From an uncultured Clostridia bacterium (lineage in GTDB: Bacteria; Bacillota; Clostridia; Oscillospirales; Ruminococcaceae): a stretch of DNA of 8,506 nucleotides. The notes under the pieces are model-generated. The model did no database searches, had not been told where the DNA came from, and saw only the letters and a list, made by a program, of their open reading frames with translations. The stretch lies in NCBI GenBank assembly GCA_947165805.1, contig CAMVBT010000094.1, positions 1 to 8,506 of the forward strand, written 5' to 3'. Shown piece by piece: positions 1 to 6,900 of the stretch (the stretch's first letter is position 1; every line of letters begins with the position of its first letter). Made by a program: the position numbers and the translations under genes.

Positions 1-1
1 C

Positions 2-1450
2 TACATCACAAAGGCGCTGTCCGCAGTGCTCCAGCTCGCGGTTACCATGGACTACTCGATATTCCTCTGGCACAGCTACAAGGAGATGCTGGCAAAAACA
101 GACGACCATAAGGAAGCAATGGCGGAGGCTATACACGAAACGCTCACGAGCGTCCTCGGAAGCTCGGTTACCACGATAGCCGGTTTCATTGCGCTGTGCT
201 TCATGTCCTTCACGCTGGGCGCAGACCTCGGCATAGTAATGGCAAAGGGTGTTCTGCTCGGAGTTATCGGCTGTGTAACGGTACTTCCGGCAATGATACT
301 GCTGCTTGACAAGCCGCTGCAGGCGACAAAGCACCGCTCGCTGATACCCGATATGAGCAGACTCTCAAAGGGCATCGCGAAGATATTCCCCGCATTCATC
401 GCGGTATTCGCGATACTGCTCTTCCCCGCTTATTACGGCTACTCCAAGACGAACGCCGAAGTCTACTACGATCTCGGCAAGTGCCTGCCCGAAGACATCG
501 ACTATGTTATCGCGAACACCAAGCTCTCCGAAAAGTTCGACATCTCGACCACTCATATGCTGCTCGTAGACGCGGACACGGACGTTACGGACGTGCGTAT
601 GATGATGAAGGAAATGGAGCAGGTCGACGGCGTCAAGTATGTGCTCGGGCTTGAAAGCGTGATAGGACCCCTCGTTCCGGAGGAAATGGTCCCGGCAAGG
701 CTCACCGAAACATTAAAGAACAACAAGTGGGAGCTTATCCTGATAAACTCCGAATACAAGGTAGCGAGCGACGCTGTTAACCACCAGCTCGACAAGCTTA
801 ACACGATACTGAAAAAGTACGACGAGGGCGGTATGCTGATAGGCGAAGCCCCCTGCACAAAGGATATGATAGAGACCACCGGACACGACTTCAAGGTAGT
901 CAGCGCGGTATCGGTGCTCGCGATATTCGTGATAATCGCGGTCGTTGAAAAGTCGCTGTCGCTGCCGTTCATACTGATAGCGGTCATAGAGCTGGCGACA
1001 TTCATCAACCTCGGACTGCCGCACTTCGCGGGACGGTCGCTGCCCGTCATAGCTCCTATCTGCATCAGCACCATGCAGCTCGGCGCGACCGTCGATTACG
1101 CGATACTGATGACCACCAGATACAAGTCCGAGCGCATAGGCGGCGCGAACAAGCACGACGCGGTAGTCACCGCACTCAGGACCTCGATACCCTCGATAAT
1201 CGTCAGCGGCATGGGACTTTTCGCGGCGACATTCGGAGTGGCGGTCTACTCGGACATCGATATAATCAGCTCCATGTGTATGTTAATGGCGCGCGGAGCC
1301 GTGATAAGCATGGTATGCGTCATCTTCATACTCCCCGCCCTGCTGATGCTCTGTGACGGCGTTATAAGACATACCACCACAGGAATGGGACATATAAACG
1401 ACGCAAGACCCGGCGCTGCCGGAAGCGGCAGTCTCGCGGGCAACCACTGA
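2..1450 (+). CDS. MMPL/RND-family membrane transporter, C-terminal two thirds (5' truncated)
   Basis: Polytopic inner-membrane transporter of the MMPL branch of the RND superfamily, which typically exports lipids or other hydrophobic compounds using the proton gradient. The frame is open from base 2, so the GTG at 26 is only an internal valine codon; TM1-3 and the first extracytoplasmic loop lie outside the window. Visible are the end of TM4 with the motif TMDYSIFLWHSYKE (Asp 50-52, Tyr 53-55), TM5-6 (about 176-310), TM7 (about 374-440), a soluble extracytoplasmic loop (about 440-895), and TM8-12 (about 896-1360). TM10 carries the matching motif ATVDYAILMTTRYK (Asp 1094-1096, Tyr 1097-1099). 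In MmpL3 such paired Asp-Tyr residues of TM4 and TM10 form the proton relay, so this copy looks active. A Gly/Ala-rich cytoplasmic tail ends at TGA 1448-1450. The secreted heptad-repeat gene follows 35 bases later, suggesting one operon. Family is secure; substrate is unknown. Confidence 0.93.
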   Translation, partial: YITKALSAVLQLAVTMDYSIFLWHSYKEMLAKTDDHKEAMAEAIHETLTSVLGSSVTTIAGFIALCFMSFTLGADLGIVMAKGVLLGVIGCVTVLPAMILLLDKPLQATKHRSLIPDMSRLSKGIAKIFPAFIAVFAILLFPAYYGYSKTNAEVYYDLGKCLPEDIDYVIANTKLSEKFDISTTHMLLVDADTDVTDVRMMMKEMEQVDGVKYVLGLESVIGPLVPEEMVPARLTETLKNNKWELILINSEYKVASDAVNHQLDKLNTILKKYDEGGMLIGEAPCTKDMIETTGHDFKVVSAVSVLAIFVIIAVVEKSLSLPFILIAVIELATFINLGLPHFAGRSLPVIAPICISTMQLGATVDYAILMTTRYKSERIGGANKHDAVVTALRTSIPSIIVSGMGLFAATFGVAVYSDIDIISSMCMLMARGAVISMVCVIFILPALLMLCDGVIRHTTTGMGHINDARPGAAGSGSLAGNH

Positions 1451-1470
1451 TCGGAAATGAAATGAGAATG

Positions 1471-1478
1471 AAAGGAAG
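1471..1478 (+). promoter_or_regulatory. Ribosome binding site deciding the start of the heptad-repeat gene
   Basis: AAAGGAAG lies 7 bases before the ATG at 1486. The in-frame ATGs at 1462 and 1468 lie upstream of this site and have a poorer Shine-Dalgarno. Starting at 1486 also gives a classical signal peptide directly at the N-terminus (MKQNIAKKLAYIAAC...), so 1486 is preferred over the longest-frame start. Confidence 0.75.
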
Positions 1479-1485
1479 ATACATC

Positions 1486-3708
1486 ATGAAACAGAACATA
1501 GCAAAGAAACTCGCATATATAGCAGCCTGCACGATGCTCGCGGGCGCTGTCGGAGCAACAGCCGCATACGCGGTCAACGAAGAACACGATACAGAGGAAG
1601 CGGAAGAAGCTCCCGCCGAAAGCAGGACCGAAGAAACCAACGAACAGTCCGTCAAGGACGAGACAGTCTATGTCCTCGCAGGTGCCGACGGCAGGACGAA
1701 TAAAGTCATAGTCAGCGACAGGCTCTCCAATCCCGACGGACTGAACACACTCACCGAGGATTCGACCCTGCGCGGAGTGGAGAATGTCAAGGGCGACGAA
1801 GCCTACACCGAGAACGGCGATACAAGGACATGGGACGCCGCGGGCAGCGATATTTACTATCAGGGAACAACGAATGAGGAGCCTCCGGTCAGACTGTCCG
1901 TGACATACAGACTTGACGGCGAGGAGATGTCCGCGTCGGAGATCGCCGGAAAGAGCGGCCGCGTGACGATCAGATTCGATTATGAGAACACTCTTAAGAC
2001 CACAAAGACCGTAAACGGCGAAAAGACCGATATATATGTTCCGTTCGCGGTCATTACCGGAATGATGCTCGACAACGACAGTTTCCGCGATGTGGAAGTT
2101 ACGAACGGCAAGCTTGTCAATGACGGCGACCGCACATTCGTGATAGGCACGGCGTTCCCGGGAATGACGGAAAGCCTCGGTCTCAAAGACAGCGAAAAGA
2201 TCACGATACCGGAATTTGTGGAGATCACAGCGGACGTAACGGACTTCACTCTTGGTAACACTCTCACCGTAGTCACCAATGAACTGTTCAACGACATAGA
2301 CCTCGACCTCGGCGACAAGGAAACGAGCATAACAGAGGATATGGATAAGCTCGGCGAAGCTATGAAGCAGCTCATCGACGGTTCCGGCAGACTGCACGAC
2401 GGACTTTCCGAACTGCTCGAAAAGTCGTCGGCTCTCACAGATGGCGTGAGCGCTCTCAACGGCGGCGCGGAGAAGCTGAACGCGGGCGCTGCTGCGGCAA
2501 ATGAGGGCGTGAAGAAGCTGAACGAGGGCTCGGTAAAGCTCTCCGAGGGTCTCGATACTCTCGATTCCAACAGCGCGGCTCTGACAGCGGGCTCGGAGCA
2601 GGTATTCGCTTCCCTGCTCGATATGGCGAACACGCAGCTTGAAGCCGCGGGCATCACAGGCTACACACTGACGATAGAAAACTACGGTGAGACCCTTGAT
2701 GCGATAATCGCTTCTCTCGACGAGAACGAGGTGCTGAAAACAGCACAGGAACAGGCGCGCGCACAGGTCACCGAGGCCGTCGAGGCAAAGCGCTCCGAGG
2801 TAGTCGCGGGCGTAACAAAGGCTGTCCGTGAGCAGGTTGCCGAAAAGGTGAACGCCGGCGTCCGCGAGACCGTCGAAGCCAAGATCACCGAGGCAGTCAG
2901 AGCGAAGGTGCTCGGGGGCGTTCTCGCCGCGCAGAACATGACTCCCGAAAAGTACGAACAGGCTGTCGCCGCGGGAATGATAAACGAACAGACGCAGAAG
3001 GCCATTGAGGGCGCGGTGGAACAGCAGATGCAGACCGAGGAGATAAAGGCACAGATTGCCGCAGCAGCAGACGCGCAGATGCAGACCCCCGAGGTAAAGG
3101 CACAGGCTGAGGCCGCACTTGAAGCGCAGTTGCAGTCCGACGAGGTTAAGGCGATAATAGCCGAGACCACCGAGAGCAAGATCGCGGAGCTCATCGAAGA
3201 AAATATGAACTCCGAAGAAGTGCAGTCGAAGATACAGGAAGGCCTCGGCGCGGCTAAGGCTGGCGTCGAGAAGCTGACAGGGCTTAAAGCGCAGCTCGAC
3301 AGCTACAACACGTTCTACACCGGCCTCGCGCAGTACACAGAGGGCGTTTCGCAGGCGGCAGGCGGCGCAAAGCAGCTCAGTGCCGGGCTCGGCGAGCTCG
3401 GCAGCGGCACGGCTGCTCTGGCAGGTGGCACACAGCAGCTCTGTGACGGCATATCCGAGATGAACGGAAAGCTCCCCGCTCTGATCGACGGCATCACACA
3501 GCTCCGTGACGGCTCCGGCGAGCTCGCGGACGGCTGCGAGAGATTCAACGACGAGGGCATAGCAAAGCTCATCGACCTCGTTGACGGCGACATCGGCGGC
3601 ATCGTCGAGCGCGTAAAGGCGATCTCCGAAGCCTCGTCCGAATACGGCACATTCACCGGCGGCAGCGGCTCGGCAAGGTTCGTTTACCGCACCGACGCTA
3701 TTGATTGA
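1486..3708 (+). CDS. Secreted X-X-X-Leu-X-X-Gly heptad-repeat protein, partner of the MMPL transporter
   Basis: A 740-residue extracytoplasmic protein with no enzyme motif that I recognise. Residues 1-29 form a signal peptide (Lys at 2, 7, 8; hydrophobic 9-28; likely cleavage after AYA 27-29), followed by an acidic linker to about 58. Residues 58-285 look beta-rich. Residues 296-362 and 610-683 are two blocks of xxxLxxG heptads (the repeat described by TIGR03057, also found in YhgE/Pip-like proteins), probably long helical or coiled-coil rods. Between them lies an Ala/Glu/Gln-rich helical stretch with three 17-residue repeats. The C-terminus (FVYRTDAID) has no membrane segment or sortase motif, so attachment, if any, is through the N-terminus or a partner. 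IAAC (12-15) resembles a lipobox, but the hydrophobic run before it is short. It sits 35 bases after the MMPL gene and ahead of a terminator; proteins of this type are known neighbours of Firmicutes MMPL transporters. An accessory or envelope-spanning role for that transporter is inferred. Confidence 0.88.
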   Translation: MKQNIAKKLAYIAACTMLAGAVGATAAYAVNEEHDTEEAEEAPAESRTEETNEQSVKDETVYVLAGADGRTNKVIVSDRLSNPDGLNTLTEDSTLRGVENVKGDEAYTENGDTRTWDAAGSDIYYQGTTNEEPPVRLSVTYRLDGEEMSASEIAGKSGRVTIRFDYENTLKTTKTVNGEKTDIYVPFAVITGMMLDNDSFRDVEVTNGKLVNDGDRTFVIGTAFPGMTESLGLKDSEKITIPEFVEITADVTDFTLGNTLTVVTNELFNDIDLDLGDKETSITEDMDKLGEAMKQLIDGSGRLHDGLSELLEKSSALTDGVSALNGGAEKLNAGAAAANEGVKKLNEGSVKLSEGLDTLDSNSAALTAGSEQVFASLLDMANTQLEAAGITGYTLTIENYGETLDAIIASLDENEVLKTAQEQARAQVTEAVEAKRSEVVAGVTKAVREQVAEKVNAGVRETVEAKITEAVRAKVLGGVLAAQNMTPEKYEQAVAAGMINEQTQKAIEGAVEQQMQTEEIKAQIAAAADAQMQTPEVKAQAEAALEAQLQSDEVKAIIAETTESKIAELIEENMNSEEVQSKIQEGLGAAKAGVEKLTGLKAQLDSYNTFYTGLAQYTEGVSQAAGGAKQLSAGLGELGSGTAALAGGTQQLCDGISEMNGKLPALIDGITQLRDGSGELADGCERFNDEGIAKLIDLVDGDIGGIVERVKAISEASSEYGTFTGGSGSARFVYRTDAID
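2371..2571 (+). repeat. xxxLxxG heptad block 1 (21-base period)
   Basis: Residues 296-362 of the heptad-repeat protein keep one phase: Leu at 296, 303, 310, 317, 324, 331, 345, 352 and 359 (Ala at 338), with Gly three residues later in all but two heptads (Lys at 313, Ser at 362). The strict Leu/Gly spacing indicates an unbroken helical rod. The DNA copies have diverged, so the period is held at the protein level. Confidence 0.9.
3022..3174 (+). repeat. Three tandem 51-base (17-residue) repeats between the heptad blocks
   Basis: Three consecutive 17-residue units begin at 3022, 3073 and 3124: QQMQTEEIKAQIAAAAD, AQMQTPEVKAQAEAALE and AQLQSDEVKAIIAETTE. DNA similarity is highest between the first two (both contain CAGATGCAGACC). 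A degenerate, longer fourth unit (SKIAELIEEN then MNSEEVQSKIQ) may follow. The composition predicts continuous helix with a period different from the flanking heptads. Confidence 0.85.
3313..3534 (+). repeat. xxxLxxG heptad block 2 (21-base period)
   Basis: Residues 610-683 repeat the pattern with Leu or another hydrophobic residue at 610, 617, 624, 631, 638, 645, 652, 659, 666, 673 and 680. Gly lies three residues later in every heptad except 659 (Lys 662). After 683 the phase slips by one residue and the pattern ends before the C-terminal tail. This block is as long as block 1, so the helical spacer between them could form a hairpin that packs the two rods together; that geometry is inference. 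Confidence 0.9.
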
Positions 3709-3747
3709 GCAGACCGACGTTGATTTTTCACATATATAGCATAGATC

Positions 3748-3788
3748 AAGGCTGTACATCATTATAAATATGATGTACAGCCTTTTTT
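3748..3788 (+). terminator. Strong intrinsic terminator of the MMPL/heptad operon
   Basis: A perfect 15-bp stem, 3748-3762 (AAGGCTGTACATCAT) pairing with 3770-3784, closes a 7-base AT loop and is followed by six T's (3783-3788). It begins 39 bases after the stop at 3708. On the opposite strand the stem is not followed by a T-run, so it should act only on + strand transcripts. It separates the left operon from the promoter of the large surface-protein gene. Confidence 0.95.
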
Positions 3789-3836
3789 GTATTAAAGTGT
3801 TATCTTGTCAATATAACTAATCATTGCCATTAAACG

Positions 3837-3851
3837 TGTGCAGTCTGCACA
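3837..3851. promoter_or_regulatory. 15-base palindrome upstream of the -35 box, possible regulator site
   Basis: TGTGCAGTCTGCACA has 6-base arms around a 3-base centre. It ends 17 bases before the -35 box, with its centre about 60 bases upstream of the predicted transcription start. That is a usual position for an activator dimer. No regulator gene is in the window, and one short palindrome in non-coding DNA can arise by chance. Confidence 0.4.
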
Positions 3852-3868
3852 AAGAAACGAAAGATTTA

Positions 3869-3897
3869 TTGACAATTATATGTATATAGTGTATAAT
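3869..3897 (+). promoter_or_regulatory. Consensus sigma-A promoter of the large surface-protein gene
   Basis: TTGACA (3869-3874), a 17-base spacer and TATAAT (3892-3897) match the housekeeping consensus in both hexamers and spacing. The spacer is AT-rich. Transcription should start near 3904, giving a leader of about 55 bases. The gene is therefore transcribed separately from the upstream operon, and such a promoter should be strong unless controlled by a bound regulator. Confidence 0.9.
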
Positions 3898-3943
3898 AAT
3901 TATGGTTTTATATACCGGAAAAGGAAACCACAATGTTTTGATC

Positions 3944-3950
3944 AAGGAGG
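3944..3950 (+). promoter_or_regulatory. Strong ribosome binding site of the surface-protein gene
   Basis: AAGGAGG, with 8 bases to the ATG at 3959, is a full Shine-Dalgarno. It fixes the start of the long right-hand frame, and the signal peptide begins immediately after it. Confidence 0.93.
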
Positions 3951-3958
3951 AAAACCGT

Positions 3959-6900
3959 ATGGCAAAATTCAGAAAAGTTCTGTCATATCTGCTTGCGTTC
4001 TCAATAGCGGCAAGCTCTCTCAGCGGAACTCTCGCTTCCGCAGAAGAATATGACGGATCGGCCTCCGGCAGCGGCATCGTCGCGGAAGACACGGACGATA
4101 CTGCCGGTGAAGCGACCGATGAAGCCACAGGCGAAGCGGACGAAGCTCCGACCGACGACACGGGCGGTGAAGCCGCAGGAGAAACGAACGATGCTCCCGC
4201 AGACGAAACGGACGAAGCTCCCGCCGAGGAAGCGGAGGCCGAAGCCGGCAAAAGCACCGATAAGGGAACTCCTGACGCGAACGGCTTCGTTATCAGCGAT
4301 AACGGCGTGCTGACGGGGTATGTCGGCCGCGGCGGCGATATCGTGATACCGTCAGATGTCGTTGAGATCGCTGACGGAGCATTCGCGTTCAACAACAGCA
4401 TCATCAACGTAACCATTCCCGGCACCGTAAAGAAGATCGGTTCAAAGGTCTTCGAGGGCTGCGAATTCATAGGCAAGCTGCTTGTCTATGCCGGCGCGGA
4501 TTACTACGCTCCGGACGCGTTTGCCGGTATGCCATACCACATGGGCTTCTGGTTCGTGGGCAGCGAAGATGACTGGCGTTCGATCGAGAACACCGCTTAT
4601 ATATACGATTACTTCGGTATATATGTGTTTATCTGCAAGCCGTGGGAATCCGGCGTCACGATAGACGCGAACGGCAACTTCGGCTGGAACCGTATAAACT
4701 ACCCGAAGGATCTTGAAACACCCGGCTGGGGCGTATATGATTATTACAGCATATGTGTCACCAACGGCAGCAATATGGAGCCCTACTCGGTCGAGGAACA
4801 GTACATCGTTGACTGGACGGATCCGGATACACCGAGAACGGGCGTGGAAACGAACGGCGCAAACATCGGCCTGATACTCGCGAGAGGCTGCCTCAGACGA
4901 GTGCTCGAGACCGATCAGGATCCCTACGCGGTGACAGGCTGGGTCGGCACCGCGGCTTCTCCCGTTACATTCAACGTATACATGGCGAGCGGCTCGGGAT
5001 ATACCGGCACCGAATACGCTTCAACCGACCACACATCGTTCGTGTGCAGCGGCTTTGAGTTCACACCCAACGATTACAGCGTTACGGACGTTACCTACAA
5101 CGAAAGATTCCAGGGCTGCTACACCGTAAAGCTCAATACCGACGCCCCGCAGAACGCGACAGCTATCATCTATGTCAGGAGCGCGGATTCACAGTGGCAG
5201 ATACAGCACTGCAGCGTCGAGAAGCTCGTGCGCGACGGCTATGACTTCAATGTCGAGCCCGAAGAGATACGCGTAGCGTTCTGGGAAGGCGGCATAAAGT
5301 CCACCGAATGGACACGTCCCCTGCCCTTCAGCGACATTTCCGTAAGACCCGACCAGTCGGGCTTCCTCATGGACGGCACCACCCTCGTCGGCTATGTCGG
5401 CAAAGGCGGCGAGGTAGTCATCCCCGACAACGTTGAGTACATAGCGGAAAACGCTTTCGGCGACTGCGGCCAGATAACCTCCATAGTTATCCCCGGCACT
5501 GTCAAGAGAATTGAAGCAAGAGCGTTCGCAAACTGCTGGGGCATAGGACGCGTGATCATGTACGCCGGAGTCGGCGGACTTGACGAAAGAGCGTTCGAGG
5601 ATATGCCCGGACATGTCGATTTCTACTTCATCGGCAACGATCAGGAGTTCATGAATGTCGGCGGTTCGCATACGATATTCAATTATTTCTTCAACGTCTA
5701 CCATGCCGCGACATGGCAGTCCAACGCGCGGATAGACGATAACGGCGATCTCACATGGGACAACGTACAGGGTCTGCCCGTAAATCTCACCGATCCGGGC
5801 TGGGCTGCTTACGCCTGCTATGATGTGACCGTGGCAAGAGGCTGCAACCTCGAGCATTCGTGGCGTTTCAGCGAATACGATATCGACTGGTCACAGCCCG
5901 GCGGCAAAAGACTGGGAGTTCCGGATACCGTGACCGCTAATCTTGATGCCGTGATCGCCCGCGGCGCTCTCGACAGAATGAGAGACACCGATAATCCGAA
6001 CGCAGTCAGCGACTTCGTTGACCCCGAACACCCCACCGAATACAGCGTGTTCATCTCCGCGGGACAGCCGTGGGAGTACAAGCAGTATACGGCGCTCGAT
6101 CCGGTGAAGTATGTATTCGACGGATTCACGATCTCCGACAAGGCTCCTTCCATTACAGACATAGTATGCTACCTTGAGTCGGAAGACAGCACACGCTTCA
6201 ACTGGGAAGGCGCTGATATCCCCGAGGGTGCCTATATCTACCTCGACATCGACGGCAATATAATCGACAACGCAATATATTCCGGCGACGGCAAAGTACA
6301 GGAGATCTCGATGGGCGGCACCGATTATCCCTATATGGCCTCCGTCGCGTATTACGACCCCAAAACCCGTGTACTATCCCGCTGGTCGGAACCCGTGATA
6401 TTACCCGTGATCAAAGGCAGACCGGACTGGAACAACGGCCGGCTCTGGTACGACGATCAGACCGGCGAGCTGTTCTGGGACAACTATGACTTCGGCGAGG
6501 CCTCTAAGGACGACTGGAGACCTTACGGCTACTACCAGATCTGCATCACGAGCGACGATCATCCGCGCTTCGCGGTGCCGTGGTTCATGACAGCGACCTA
6601 CAACGACTACATCGAGAGCGGCAGCATCAACCTGCTGCTTGAGCTCGCGAAGATCAACCTGCTGTGGGGCGATCACGACAAGTTCAGCGGTACGCTGACC
6701 GTCCGCATAGGCGCGTCTGCGACCGAGCCCTTCCTTGACGGCACCGTTACCCATTTCTTGCCTCAGGCACTGAAGATCGAGTACAACGGCGCAAATCTGT
6801 CGCGTACCGCGTCAATACCCGAGATCGCGTTCGCACAGCGCATGGTCAATGAAGACGGCAGCAAATCCGACCGTATAGCCATAAAGAAACAGCCCGGTGT

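Noticed and set aside
26..28. GTG as the start of the transporter gene
   Set aside because: The frame is open from base 2 and residues before the GTG continue TM4; a start there would remove TM1-3 and the first loop of an MMPL protein. It is an edge truncation.
1246..3762. An 838-codon antisense open frame across the whole heptad-repeat gene
   Set aside because: Its start lies inside the terminator hairpin, it has no ribosome binding site or promoter, and its product is a Leu/Cys/Arg-rich mirror of the sense repeats. The sense frame has a signal peptide, recognisable repeats and operon context. The length comes from GC-rich codon bias and the 21-base periodicity.
3748..3788. Bidirectional terminator serving a minus-strand gene
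   Set aside because: No T-run follows the stem on the minus strand, and no supported minus-strand gene approaches from the right.
3933..3941. Minimal leader ORF ATG-TTT-TGA just before the Shine-Dalgarno, with AAGGA upstream
   Set aside because: A two-codon frame is too short to distinguish from chance, and no attenuator structure accompanies it.
3838..4053. A 71-codon + strand frame overlapping the promoter and the start of the surface-protein gene
   Set aside because: It starts upstream of the -35 box, so the promoter cannot produce it, and it has no Shine-Dalgarno. It overlaps a well-supported gene in another frame.
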